Positions 34,744 to 43,487 of a DNA stretch of 64,000 bases are shown one piece after another; the first letter of the stretch is position 1, and each line of letters opens with the position of its first letter. The notes under the pieces were generated by a model. That model was not told the DNA's origin, did no database searches, and saw only the letters and a list, made by a program, of their open reading frames with translations. Both the position numbers and the translations under genes were made by a program. Source of the stretch: Chitinophaga pinensis (lineage in GTDB: Bacteria; Bacteroidota; Bacteroidia; Chitinophagales; CAIOSU01); contig CAMDKI010000007.1 of NCBI GenBank assembly GCA_945901065.1, forward strand, positions 62,001 through 126,000, written 5' to 3'.

Positions 34744-36837
34744 AAATTAATATGCTCCTTACTGGTTACTTTAGTTTTGGGGTTATCCACCCACGCTCAA
34801 GCCATCCGCTACCAGCAAACGGAAACGGCGCTGCATATTTATTACCAAGACAGCACCAAACCGGCCATCAGTTTCCCGTTGGGTGAAACGTTCCTGACCA
34901 TTGGAAGTGGCAAAGAAAAGGTGGAGTTTAAGATGGGGAGTTTTAAGTTTAAAGGGAAGGTAAAGGTTATTGATAAAGCTAAGGGCATTCCAACGCCAGT
35001 TTACGGCGGAGATACTTTGGTGTTTAGAAATTATGACCCTAAAGTTGAGTATGAGTATGCTCACTTTTGGGATTTATTAATTTTTCCAGGACCTAACAAT
35101 TCAATCGGCATTCAACTCAATACCAACTATTCAAATACCAGCAACCGCATCACCCTTACCTTCCAATCCAATGCCCAAGAGCGCATATTGGGTATGGGCG
35201 AGCAGTTTTCGTACGTGGATTTGAAGGTTCATAAAGTGCCCGTTTGGGTGGAAGAGCAAGGCCTTGGCCGTGGTGATAAGGGCATCAGTTTCTTTACGGG
35301 TTTGGCGGGCGTAAAAGGCAACCACTATACCACCTATGCCCCCATACCATGGCTAATGACTACCGATGGGCGGGGCATTCTTTGCCAGAACACCGAGTTT
35401 CAAGAGTTCGATTTTAGAACAGCCGATAAGATAACCTTGGAGGTTTGGAGCGACACGCTAAGCCTACTTATCTGGCAAGCGCCTAAGCCACTGGATTTGC
35501 TTGAAAAATATACCGAGCACACAGGCCGCATGCCCAAGTTACCCGATTGGGCGCTGGGAACTATCCTAGGTCTGCAAGGAGGCGATGAAAAGGTGATGGA
35601 TGCCACGCGTGGAGCCATTAAAGCGGGTAACCCCGTTACTGCAGTTTGGATACAAGACTGGGTGGGCCGCCGACCGACCAAATACGGCGACCGCCTTTGG
35701 TGGAACTGGATACCTGACACCGTGCGCTACGGCAATATGAAGGAGTTTACTGGCGATTTGGCGGACATGAACATCAAAACGCTGGGCTACATCAACTCGT
35801 TTATGGTGCCTGGCACCGCCATGACGGATACGGCCATTGCCAAAGGTTATCTGGTAAAAACCCAAGAAGGCGAACCGTACCTGATGCCCGCTGGTGGTTT
35901 CGATGCTTATTTGGTGGATTTGAGCAATCCTGAGGCTTTTGAATGGTTAAAAGGCATCATCAAAACCAACCTCATTGGCAATGGCTTTAGCGGTTGGATG
36001 GCCGACTTCTGCGAATGGCTGCCGTGGGATGCCAAAATATACAGCGGTGAGGCTGCTCCTACTTTCCATAACCGATACCCCGTGGAGTGGGCAAGGTTGA
36101 ATCGCGAAGCCATTAAGGAAGCCGGCAAAGAAGGCGAAGTGGTGTTTTTTAATCGTGCAGGCTATACGGGCTCGGCTAAGTACAGCACCATGTTTTGGGC
36201 AGGCGACCAACTGCATACTTATGGCCCCAACGATGGTATGCGCTCGGCCATTACGGCCTTGTTATCGTCTGGTTTGAGCGGTATTAGCCTAAACCATGCC
36301 GATGCGGGTGGGTATACTACGGTAAATACCCCGTTTTATAAATCGCGCCGCGATTGGGATTTGTTTTGCCGCTGGAACGAGTGGGCCATTTTTACGCCTG
36401 TGTTCCGTACCCACGAGGGTCTAAGACCCAAAGAGAATGTGCAGTTTTACGACGATACCACCACCCAGCGTATGTTTGCGCAATATGGCCGCATACATCA
36501 AGCATTGAAGCCCTACTTTCAATTCCTGAACAATGAGGCTAACGAAAAAGGCTACCCTATAGTGCGGCACTTATACCTGCATTACCCCAACGACCCCGAG
36601 ATATGGAAAGCTCCATACCAGTTTATGCTCGGTGAGGATATTTTGGTAGCGCCTGTAACAGCTAAAAAGGAGTTTAAGGTAAAAGTGTACCTACCCGCTG
36701 GCGAATGGGAGCATTTATTCTTCAAAACCAAATACATGGGTGGCCAATGGCACGAAGTGGCAGTGCCATACGGTCAGCCAGCCGCTTTTGTGCGGGTGGG
36801 TAGTAAGTGGGCCAAAGAGTTTAATGGGAAGTTTTAA
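34720..36837 (+). CDS. GH31 family probable sulfoquinovosidase (YihQ-like), exported
   Basis: A 705-residue exported GH31 enzyme. Sulfoquinovosidases cleave sulfoquinovose from sulfolipid headgroups. Numbered from ATG 34720, the nucleophile is D429 (GWMADF) and the acid/base is D496 (FWAGDQ), 67 residues apart as in E. coli YihQ (D405, D472). All five residues of the sulfonate-recognition QQRWY set are present at YihQ spacing: Q286 (LQGGDE), Q312 (IQDW), R325 and W328 (DRLWWNW), Y532 (GGYTT). The signal peptide (LICSLLVTLVLGLSTHAQA) suggests a periplasmic or surface location. ATG 34732 gives a slightly better signal peptide. The SSS transporter ends 6 bp upstream. General alpha-glucosidase activity cannot be excluded. 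Confidence 0.88.
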   Translation: MRYEMRDVKLICSLLVTLVLGLSTHAQAIRYQQTETALHIYYQDSTKPAISFPLGETFLTIGSGKEKVEFKMGSFKFKGKVKVIDKAKGIPTPVYGGDTLVFRNYDPKVEYEYAHFWDLLIFPGPNNSIGIQLNTNYSNTSNRITLTFQSNAQERILGMGEQFSYVDLKVHKVPVWVEEQGLGRGDKGISFFTGLAGVKGNHYTTYAPIPWLMTTDGRGILCQNTEFQEFDFRTADKITLEVWSDTLSLLIWQAPKPLDLLEKYTEHTGRMPKLPDWALGTILGLQGGDEKVMDATRGAIKAGNPVTAVWIQDWVGRRPTKYGDRLWWNWIPDTVRYGNMKEFTGDLADMNIKTLGYINSFMVPGTAMTDTAIAKGYLVKTQEGEPYLMPAGGFDAYLVDLSNPEAFEWLKGIIKTNLIGNGFSGWMADFCEWLPWDAKIYSGEAAPTFHNRYPVEWARLNREAIKEAGKEGEVVFFNRAGYTGSAKYSTMFWAGDQLHTYGPNDGMRSAITALLSSGLSGISLNHADAGGYTTVNTPFYKSRRDWDLFCRWNEWAIFTPVFRTHEGLRPKENVQFYDDTTTQRMFAQYGRIHQALKPYFQFLNNEANEKGYPIVRHLYLHYPNDPEIWKAPYQFMLGEDILVAPVTAKKEFKVKVYLPAGEWEHLFFKTKYMGGQWHEVAVPYGQPAAFVRVGSKWAKEFNGKF

Positions 36838-37166
36838 AACGGATACAAATTAACCCCCAGCCAAATCATGATCGGAAAAAAGGCACTGGATACGGTGTTG
36901 GCAATGGTACTAATAGCCAGCGCTTTGGCGGGTTTTATGATCCAGAAAAAGTAAATACCCACCGCCTCGATAGCAATGGTAAGGCCAAAAACCGCCCAAC
37001 CGTTCATACCAACCTTGTTAAACAACAACAGTCCCAATGATAGGGTAATGGCGTTCATCAGTGCCGAAAATTGCAGAATTGGCCAATACTCTTTCCTAAA
37101 AAAGAACAACATTACCAGATACTCCAGGACTATGATAATGGCCAAATTGAACAGGATAATCTTCAC
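36834..37166 (-). CDS. Small four-helix membrane protein
   Basis: A 110-residue protein made almost entirely of four hydrophobic segments (IILFNLAIIIVLEYLVMLFFF, in part, then ~33-50, 56-75, 82-108). It starts with GTG at 37166. It is convergent with the GH31 gene and overlaps its stop by 4 bp. No family or function is recognised. A short basic loop (FFRKEYW) follows the first helix, which suggests its N-terminus is outside the cytoplasm. Confidence 0.65.
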   Translation of the reverse strand: MKIILFNLAIIIVLEYLVMLFFFRKEYWPILQFSALMNAITLSLGLLLFNKVGMNGWAVFGLTIAIEAVGIYFFWIIKPAKALAISTIANTVSSAFFPIMIWLGVNLYPF

Positions 37167-37210
37167 TTCGGGCGTGCTGGGTTAAGGTTCGGTTAAGTTG
37201 GGTACGGAAA

Positions 37211-37696
37211 CTATTTCATGCCAAACCAAGGTTCGCTGTTCAGTTCCGCTAAAAAAAGATCCTTATCGTTGGTTTCACTTATTTGGTCTGCAGCTTTAAG
37301 GGCCAGCACGTAGTACTGTTCAAAATCAATCTTGTTACCGTTCATGGCATTGGCACGCGCCATGGCCTCCAGTGCAAAAGCCAAGTCAAAGTCGCCAAGC
37401 CGTTGCTCTTGGGTTACCTCAAAGCAGCGGCGGGCGTAGTGCAAGGCTTGTGCCTTATCGCCAACGTTGGTGTACACCCGGCTCAGCTGCCATTCGCTGC
37501 GCTGCAATTGCTCGGGTTCACCTACTTGCGACCAGTGGAAAGCTGCAGCGTGGGCGGCATGTATCATCAATTCATCTTGCAAACGGTCACGTTCGGGGCG
37601 GTCCAGCATATCCCACACCAAGTTGTACAATTCCATAGCAAAATGCTGGTGGGCTTCGGCTATATCAAAGTCCTCTGCTTCATTGTTAGTAGACAT
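37211..37696 (-). CDS. Helical TPR-like protein of unknown function
   Basis: A 161-residue cytosolic protein, all helical. It has a run of Ala-rich helix pairs (HAAHAAAFHWSQVG, QRSEWQLSRVYTNVGDKAQALHYARRCFEV) with the small-residue pattern of tetratricopeptide repeats, about three copies. The family appears widespread in proteobacteria and Bacteroidota as a conserved hypothetical. No catalytic motif is visible; protein-protein binding is the likely role. The ATG at 37696 is followed upstream by an octamer repeat array. Confidence 0.7.
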   Translation of the reverse strand: MSTNNEAEDFDIAEAHQHFAMELYNLVWDMLDRPERDRLQDELMIHAAHAAAFHWSQVGEPEQLQRSEWQLSRVYTNVGDKAQALHYARRCFEVTQEQRLGDFDLAFALEAMARANAMNGNKIDFEQYYVLALKAADQISETNDKDLFLAELNSEPWFGMK

Positions 37697-37715
37697 AGTG
37701 CAAAGATAGGAGTTT

Positions 37716-37848
37716 GTTGATTAGTTGATTGGTTAATTAGTTTTTGTGAAAAAACTAACTTCTATATTTTGGCACAGGTACCAATAAAAATCAAAGTTGC
37801 ATCGCTAATCAACCTATTAACCAATAACCGATTAACCAATCAACCAAT
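37716..37848. repeat. Pair of inverted octamer tandem arrays
   Basis: Three 8-bp units (GTTGATTA, GTTGATTG, GTTAATTA) at 37716-37739, and about five units (for example TAATCAAC, CTATTAAC, CGATTAAC, CAATCAAC) at 37806-37848 in the opposite orientation. They bracket ~65 bp upstream of the Gfo/Idh/MocA gene. No ORF is visible in this 255-bp spacer. Confidence 0.6.
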
Positions 37849-37951
37849 GAGCACCTTTTTCAACATTCTTACGTCTATAAGACAATACCTGCAAACCGTG
37901 CAATAACCCTTGGGTATATGTAATTTCGAAAGGAATAGAACCGAACAGATT

Positions 37952-38941
37952 ATGCTGAAAATAGGCGTTTTAGGGGCAGGGCATTTGGGCCGCATTCACC
38001 TGAAACTATTGAAGGGTATTGAAGGGTACGAGTTGGTTGGGTTTTACGACCCCGACGATACTAATGCCAACAAGGCCATTACCGAGCTTGGCGTAACCCG
38101 CTTTGCCACCGCCGAAGACTTAATAGATGCAGTGGATGTGGTTGATGTAGTAACCCCGACCCTGGCACATTTTGAGAGCGCTGTTAAAGCCATCAAACGC
38201 AGTAAGCACGTGTTTATCGAAAAGCCTGTAACCGCCACTGCCGAAGAGGCGCGCAACTTGATAAACCTAGCCAACGAAGCTGATGTAAAAGTAATGGTGG
38301 GCCATGTAGAGCGCTTTAACCCAGCTTACCTTGCCGTAAAGGACCGAACCGTGAACCCGATGTTTATTGAGGCCCACCGTTTGGCGCAATTTAACCCACG
38401 GGGTACTGATGTGTCTGTTATTCTAGACCTGATGATTCACGACATTGACATTATACTGAGCATGGTAAAAGCCAATGTGAAACGTATAAGTGCCAGTGGC
38501 GTAGCAGTGCTAAGTCGCAACCCCGATATTGCCAATGCGCGCATTGAGTTTGATAACGGATGTGTGGCCAACATTACGGCTAGCCGCATCAGTATGAAAC
38601 AGATGCGCAAAATCAGGCTCTTTCAGCCGAATAATTATTTGAGCATTGATTTACTGGAAAAGAAAACGGAGATATTCTCGCTAAGCGACGAACCACCAAC
38701 CGATGAAAGCCCCGCGCTGGAACTGGAAACGGGAAATGCGGGCGAAACCAAGTATATTCGCTATGAAGAACCGGCCGTAGGAGAGGTAAATGCGATAAAA
38801 ATGGAGCTGGAACTGTTTAGGGATGCCATAGTGAACGATACCGAGCCACCTGTAACCCTTACCGATGGCTATAATGCGCTGGATGTGGCCCTGCAAGTGA
38901 TGCGCAAGATTGAGAAAAATTCTTTGGGCATAGTACAATAA
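37952..38941 (+). CDS. Gfo/Idh/MocA family oxidoreductase
   Basis: A 329-residue NAD(P)-dependent dehydrogenase that acts on a sugar or sugar-nucleotide. The N-terminal Rossmann motif is GVLGAGHLGRIH (5-16), the EKP motif (FIEKPVTAT, ~93-101) supplies the catalytic Lys, and MIHDIDIIL contains the conserved His/Asp. ATG 37952 gives the standard MLKIGVLG start; the ORF's upstream part is not conserved. The next two genes on the strand are a lipoprotein and a polyprenyl-phosphate sugar transferase, so a role in surface polysaccharide sugar synthesis is plausible. Confidence 0.88.
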   Translation: MLKIGVLGAGHLGRIHLKLLKGIEGYELVGFYDPDDTNANKAITELGVTRFATAEDLIDAVDVVDVVTPTLAHFESAVKAIKRSKHVFIEKPVTATAEEARNLINLANEADVKVMVGHVERFNPAYLAVKDRTVNPMFIEAHRLAQFNPRGTDVSVILDLMIHDIDIILSMVKANVKRISASGVAVLSRNPDIANARIEFDNGCVANITASRISMKQMRKIRLFQPNNYLSIDLLEKKTEIFSLSDEPPTDESPALELETGNAGETKYIRYEEPAVGEVNAIKMELELFRDAIVNDTEPPVTLTDGYNALDVALQVMRKIEKNSLGIVQ

Positions 38942-38961
38942 ATTGATTGGTGAAGCATTAA

Positions 38962-39798
38962 GTGTTTAGTTTGAAACCATACCTGCCATATTTGTTCTTG
39001 CTTTTGTTGGTGGCTTCGTGCAAGCCCGGCACCGATGAAGTGCCAAGTTACGTGCATATACCGGCCATGTCGGTGCTGGTAACCGACCCGCTGCAAGGCA
39101 CCACTTCGCAAAAAATTACCGATGTGTGGCTGTATGCCGATGACGAGATACTAGGGGTGTACCCATTGCCAGTAACCATTCCAGTGCTAAAAACGGGTAC
39201 TACCAAGCTAACATTTTCGCCGGGTATATTGGCCAATGGTATCAGCACTACGCGCGTGCAGTACCCGTTTTACACCGATACTATCATGTATGTTGATTTA
39301 GTGGCTGGCCAAACGGATACCATAACCCCATACGTGACTTACCGCGCAGCCACTCAGTTTTTGTTGAACGAGGATTTTGAGAACGGAAACGAGTTTAGCA
39401 ACGTGGAGCGCGTAACCGATGCTGGTAGTGTTTTTGAAGGCAATAACAGTGGGCGTATATTAGTAGACACCACGCGATATGTAAGGATGGTAACCAATAC
39501 CAAGTTTCAGGTAAACCAAGACGATGGGGTTATCGTTTTCGTTGAGCTCGATTACAAATCTACGCACGTGATGAAGGCGGGAATCATAGGCAGTAGCAAT
39601 ACGCAGGGTACCTTTGTGATAAGTAAGGTGTTTATCGCGCCGCAAGACGATTGGAATAAAATATACCTCAACTTCACGCCCGAAATTAATAATACACTGG
39701 CCTACGAGTTCCAATTTTTTCTGGAAGTAAATGAGCAAAGCACCACCGACGACATCAATAATTATATTGATAACGTAAAAATTCTGCTCGACGAATGA
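38962..39798 (+). CDS. Lipoprotein of unknown function in a glycosyltransferase operon
   Basis: A 278-residue protein with a lipobox (LLLLVASC, Cys ~20 from the GTG start at 38962). It has a first beta-rich domain (about 30-115, KITDVWLYADDEILGVYPLP) and a second domain (about 120-278, LNEDFENGNEFSNV to the end) resembling a jelly-roll or carbohydrate-binding-like fold. I do not recognise a named family for either. The stop overlaps the next gene's ATG (ATGA at 39795-39798), so its product is translationally tied to the polyprenyl sugar transferase. The GTG start is the weakest part of the call. Confidence 0.65.
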   Translation: MFSLKPYLPYLFLLLLVASCKPGTDEVPSYVHIPAMSVLVTDPLQGTTSQKITDVWLYADDEILGVYPLPVTIPVLKTGTTKLTFSPGILANGISTTRVQYPFYTDTIMYVDLVAGQTDTITPYVTYRAATQFLLNEDFENGNEFSNVERVTDAGSVFEGNNSGRILVDTTRYVRMVTNTKFQVNQDDGVIVFVELDYKSTHVMKAGIIGSSNTQGTFVISKVFIAPQDDWNKIYLNFTPEINNTLAYEFQFFLEVNEQSTTDDINNYIDNVKILLDE

Positions 39799-41219
39799 GG
39801 GCGCGTACCCGTATAGGTATTCTCTTATATGCTCTGGCCGATTTGATTGCCGCAGCTACCTCTTGGGCGGGCTTGTTTATGTACCGCAAGCTTACCTTTG
39901 ATGGCTATACTTGGGAGGTAAGCATTGATGAGCTGTTTGATGATAATTTTCTGCCAGGGGTAATAGGGGTTACCGCGTTTTGGATGGCGCTGCATTTTAT
40001 GGCCGGTGCCTATACTGATATTTACCGCAAAAGCCGATTGAGCGACATATACGATACCATCAGGGTGAGCTTGGTTGGCACCGTGGTGCTGTTTTTTGTG
40101 TTGTTGCTCGACGACAATATCTCCAACGACTTTAAAAACTACTACCGCACCTTGGGCATGTTGCTGTTGCTGCACTTTACCCTTACGGTTGTGGGGCGGC
40201 AGGTTATATTGGCCTATGCCAAAACCATGATAAACACGGGCCGTGTGGCTTACAATACTATATTGATAGGCAGCGGCGAGCGTGCTTGGCAGCTTTACCA
40301 GGAAATAAACAAGAGCAAAAAACCGCTGGGCTATAACCTCCTAGGTTATGTAGAAACCAACGGCAACCACCCCACCGAACTCGCCCAAACCTTGCTCCAA
40401 TTGGGTAGCTGGCAGCAGCTGGAAACCATAATGGCCAGCCGTCAAGTGGATGAGGTAATCATTGCCATTGAATCGGAAGACCGCAAGAAGGTGAACAAGA
40501 TACTGGATGCCTTGGTAAACCACCAAGTAGTGATAAAAATAACCCCGGGTATGACGGAGATCCTCTCCGGTTCGGTGCGTATGAGCCACGTAATTGGTGC
40601 CATCCTCATCGAAATCAATCCGCAATTGATGCCTGTTTGGCAGCGAGTACTAAAACGGGCCATGGATATACTAGCATCGGGCTTGGTGCTGCTGGGTATA
40701 TGGCCGTTGCTGGCGTTGGTGGCTGTTATGGTAAAACGTAGCTCGCATGGGCCGGTATTTTATAAGCAAGAACGCGTAGGGCTGCATGGGCGCCCGTTTT
40801 ATATTTACAAGTTCCGCTCCATGTTTATTGATGCTGAGCAGCAAGGGCCCGCGCTTTCGTCGGACGACGACCCACGCATAACCCGTTGGGGCAAAGTAAT
40901 GCGGAAATACCGATTAGACGAATTGCCGCAGTTTTGGAACGTATTGAAAGGCGATATGTCGCTAGTTGGCCCGCGCCCCGAGCGCCAGTTCTTCATCGAT
41001 CAGATATTGCCCATTGCCCCAGCCTACAAGCACCTACAAAAAGCCAAACCTGGTATAACCTCTTGGGGCATGGTGAAATTTGGCTACGCCGAGAACGTGG
41101 ACCAAATGGTAGAGCGCATGAAATACGACATACTGTATGTAGAAAACATGTCGCTCGCCCTCGATTTCAAAATACTCATCTATACCGTGCTGATATTGGT
41201 GCAGGGTAAGGGGAAGTGA
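39795..41219 (+). CDS. Polyprenyl-phosphate sugar-1-phosphate transferase (WcaJ/WbaP type)
   Basis: A 474-residue exopolysaccharide-biosynthesis initiating enzyme. It transfers a sugar-1-phosphate from a UDP-sugar to undecaprenyl phosphate at the inner face of the inner membrane. It has four N-terminal membrane helices, a CoA-binding-like middle domain (~140-260, ILIGSGERAWQL), a reentrant hydrophobic helix (ASGLVLLGIWPLLALVAVMV, in part) and the catalytic domain with KFRSM, the DELPQ motif and VGPRPE. This is the full-length form with all catalytic motifs. The 4-bp overlap with the upstream lipoprotein is unusual for this family. Confidence 0.92.
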   Translation: MRARTRIGILLYALADLIAAATSWAGLFMYRKLTFDGYTWEVSIDELFDDNFLPGVIGVTAFWMALHFMAGAYTDIYRKSRLSDIYDTIRVSLVGTVVLFFVLLLDDNISNDFKNYYRTLGMLLLLHFTLTVVGRQVILAYAKTMINTGRVAYNTILIGSGERAWQLYQEINKSKKPLGYNLLGYVETNGNHPTELAQTLLQLGSWQQLETIMASRQVDEVIIAIESEDRKKVNKILDALVNHQVVIKITPGMTEILSGSVRMSHVIGAILIEINPQLMPVWQRVLKRAMDILASGLVLLGIWPLLALVAVMVKRSSHGPVFYKQERVGLHGRPFYIYKFRSMFIDAEQQGPALSSDDDPRITRWGKVMRKYRLDELPQFWNVLKGDMSLVGPRPERQFFIDQILPIAPAYKHLQKAKPGITSWGMVKFGYAENVDQMVERMKYDILYVENMSLALDFKILIYTVLILVQGKGK

Positions 41220-41326
41220 GTTAGCCTCTCTTGAAAGCGATTAGTGCAAGGTGGTTTGTTACATCAGCTAGAAACGATTTTGCCGTTTTTCGCTAATTTC
41301 ATAACATACCAATATTGCCAGTTGCC

Positions 41327-41989
41327 ATGTCATTAGCCAACCACATACCCTACGTTCGCTCCACTTATGCCCCTGCCGAAATGCTGGAGCGGGCGCAACA
41401 ATACTATCAGCAATTGGATGCTCGGCGCACTGTGCGCGAGTTTGCCGATACACCCGTGGCTAAAGCAGTGATAGAGCAACTGATTTTAGCCGCATCATCG
41501 GCACCATCGGGGGCACATAAGCAACCGTGGACGTTTTGTGTAGTGGGGGATGCGGAGATGAAACGCAAAATACGGGAGGCTGCCGAAGAAGAGGAGCGCC
41601 GCAACTATGCCGGCCGCATGAGCGACGAATGGCTGCAGGATTTGGCGCAATTTGGTACCGATGCCAATAAGCCTTTCTTAGAGGTTGCCCCGTGGCTCAT
41701 TATCGTCTTCCGCAAAAGCTACGACCTTACCGAAGAGGGTAAACGCAACAACTACTATGTGCAAGAATCGGTGGGCATAGCCTGTGGCTTTTTGCTTACC
41801 GCTATACATCAAGCGGGTTTGGTGGCGCTTACGCATACGCCTAGCCCCATGAATTTTTTGTGCGACATTTTGCAACGCCCCGCCAACGAAAAGCCGTTTC
41901 TTTTAATACCCGTTGGCTACCCCGCCCCCAACGCCCAAGTGCCCGACATAAAGCGTAAGGGTTTGGAGGATGTGGCGGTGTTTTATTGA
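41327..41989 (+). CDS. Iodotyrosine-deiodinase-like nitroreductase
   Basis: A 220-residue FMN flavoprotein from ATG 41327. The motifs RRTVREFADTPV, SSAPSGAHKQPWTF, GIACGFLL and PVGYP closely match the iodotyrosine deiodinase (IYD) subgroup rather than general nitroreductases. The residues that clamp the amino-acid zwitterion of halotyrosines in human IYD (Glu157, Tyr161, Lys182) correspond to Glu90, Tyr94 and Lys115 here, with identical spacing of 4 and 21. IYD reductively removes halogen from mono- or diiodotyrosine. A bacterial IYD homologue is known from a Bacteroidota species, so this function is plausible, but the physiological substrate is unknown. Confidence 0.85.
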   Translation: MSLANHIPYVRSTYAPAEMLERAQQYYQQLDARRTVREFADTPVAKAVIEQLILAASSAPSGAHKQPWTFCVVGDAEMKRKIREAAEEEERRNYAGRMSDEWLQDLAQFGTDANKPFLEVAPWLIIVFRKSYDLTEEGKRNNYYVQESVGIACGFLLTAIHQAGLVALTHTPSPMNFLCDILQRPANEKPFLLIPVGYPAPNAQVPDIKRKGLEDVAVFY

Positions 41990-41993
41990 TTGG

Positions 41994-42992
41994 TTACCAC
42001 CTAATCAACGCAGAGCCCCAGGTAAAGCCGCTGCCGAAGGCCGCTACGCAAACTAGGTCGCCATCTTTAATGCGGCCTGCTTGTAGCGCTTCGCTAAAGG
42101 CTAACGGTATGCTGGCGGCGGTGGTGTTGCCGTATTTGTGTATGTTGTTAAACACTTGGTCATTGGTAAGGCCAAGGTCGTTTTGCACATACTCGGCTAT
42201 GCGCAGGTTGGCTTGGTGCGGTATCAGTAAGTCTAAGTCGGCAAGGGTAAGGCCGTTGTGGTTTAGGGCCTCGTGTATCACTTCCGGAAAGCGCACAATG
42301 GCGTGCTTAAATACTAGTTTACCGTTCATGTGTGGCAGTAAGTCGCCATTCGTCAGCATTTCGGTAGTAATGCGCTCTTTTCGGTTGCTGCCTGGGTGTT
42401 GCAGCATTAATTCTTCGGCAAATTCGCCATCGCTGTGTATGTGTGTAGAGAGAATGCCCTTGCTGGTATCGTCGGTTGCTTGTATTACTATTGCCGCCGC
42501 CCCGTCGCCAAATATTACGGCCATATTGCGGCCACGGTCGCTCAGCTCCATCACATTGCTCTGTATTTCGCCGCAGGCCAACAACACATTTTTGTACATA
42601 CCCGAGCGTATATAAGCATCAGCTACCGATAGGCCATAGATAAAGCCCGAGCACTGCTGCCTAATATCAATAGCGGGTATGTTTTTGATACCCAATTGGC
42701 GCTGCATGAGCACGCCGCAACCCGGAAAGTTGTAATCGGGGCTAAGGGTGGCAAATATAATCAGGTCGATATCTTGGGCGGTGATGCCAGCATTTTTCAA
42801 GGCAATTTCGGCGGCTCGTGTACCCATTTTCGATACGGTGTCGTCGCCTTCCTTAAAAAAGCGCCTTTCTTTGATGCCCGTGCGCTCCACAATCCACTCC
42901 GAAGAGGTATCCATATAGGTGGTAAGTTCCTCGTTGGTAACTATTTGCTCTGGCAAATAGTGCCCTACACCGGTTATGCGTGCTCTTTTCAT
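41994..42992 (-). CDS. fabH: Beta-ketoacyl-ACP synthase III (FabH)
   Basis: FabH starts fatty-acid chains by condensing acetyl-CoA (or a branched acyl-CoA) with malonyl-ACP. The 332-residue protein has the full thiolase fold and catalytic triad Cys114 (QQCSGFIYG), His259 (LIPHQAN) and Asn289 (KYGNTTAAS). RIxGxGHYLP at the N-terminus and TSSEWIVERTGI are family hallmarks. The gene stands alone, divergent from ridA, and its stop is 5 bp from that of the IYD-like gene (convergent). FabH usually sits with plsX or rpmF; that neighbourhood is missing, so this may be a second copy or a specialised ketosynthase. Confidence 0.93.
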   Translation of the reverse strand: MKRARITGVGHYLPEQIVTNEELTTYMDTSSEWIVERTGIKERRFFKEGDDTVSKMGTRAAEIALKNAGITAQDIDLIIFATLSPDYNFPGCGVLMQRQLGIKNIPAIDIRQQCSGFIYGLSVADAYIRSGMYKNVLLACGEIQSNVMELSDRGRNMAVIFGDGAAAIVIQATDDTSKGILSTHIHSDGEFAEELMLQHPGSNRKERITTEMLTNGDLLPHMNGKLVFKHAIVRFPEVIHEALNHNGLTLADLDLLIPHQANLRIAEYVQNDLGLTNDQVFNNIHKYGNTTAASIPLAFSEALQAGRIKDGDLVCVAAFGSGFTWGSALIRW

Positions 42993-43097
42993 ATGCTCAC
43001 TTTGCGGTTTTCATCAATTAGCGGTTACTTTATCATCTGCAACCTTTGGGGGCTAAATTACCAACATTCGCGTTAAACAAGTAAACTTCTTTTTGCA

Positions 43098-43487
43098 ATG
43101 ACTAATAGAACCAATATTGGCAGCGGTGCCCCATGGGAAAACATAGTTGGCTACTCGCGAGCCGTAAAAACCGGGCCTTTGATTGAAATTAGCGGTACCA
43201 CGGCCATTGATGCCGAAGGCAATGTAGTTGGCATGGGCGATGCGTATGCCCAAACCCGGTTTATTATTCAGAAAGCGGCGGAGGCATTGGCGCAATTAGG
43301 CACTGGCCTGCATAGTGTGGTGCGCACACGCATGTTTGTTACCGATATTGCTCAATGGGAGCAGATAGGCAAAGCGCATGGCGAGTTTTTCAAAGAGATT
43401 AAACCAGCCGCTACTATGGTAGAAGTAAAGGCTTTAATTGACCCTAAACTATTGGTGGAGATAGAATTTACGGCTTGGGTAGGCTAA
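43098..43487 (+). CDS. ridA: RidA family enamine/imine deaminase
   Basis: A 129-residue trimeric YjgF/RidA-fold protein. RidA hydrolyses reactive 2-aminoacrylate and other imines that PLP enzymes release. The fold markers are ISGTTAIDAEGNVVG, QTRFIIQKAAEAL, VVRTRMFVTDI and the C-terminal VEIEFTAWVG. The Arg that binds the substrate carboxylate is likely the Arg in VVRTRMF. The GRAM-type differences (GYSRAVKTGPLIEISG) suggest a subgroup close to RidA4-6, so deaminase activity is not certain. Its stop codon directly abuts the stop of the C40 peptidase. Confidence 0.85.
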   Translation: MTNRTNIGSGAPWENIVGYSRAVKTGPLIEISGTTAIDAEGNVVGMGDAYAQTRFIIQKAAEALAQLGTGLHSVVRTRMFVTDIAQWEQIGKAHGEFFKEIKPAATMVEVKALIDPKLLVEIEFTAWVG

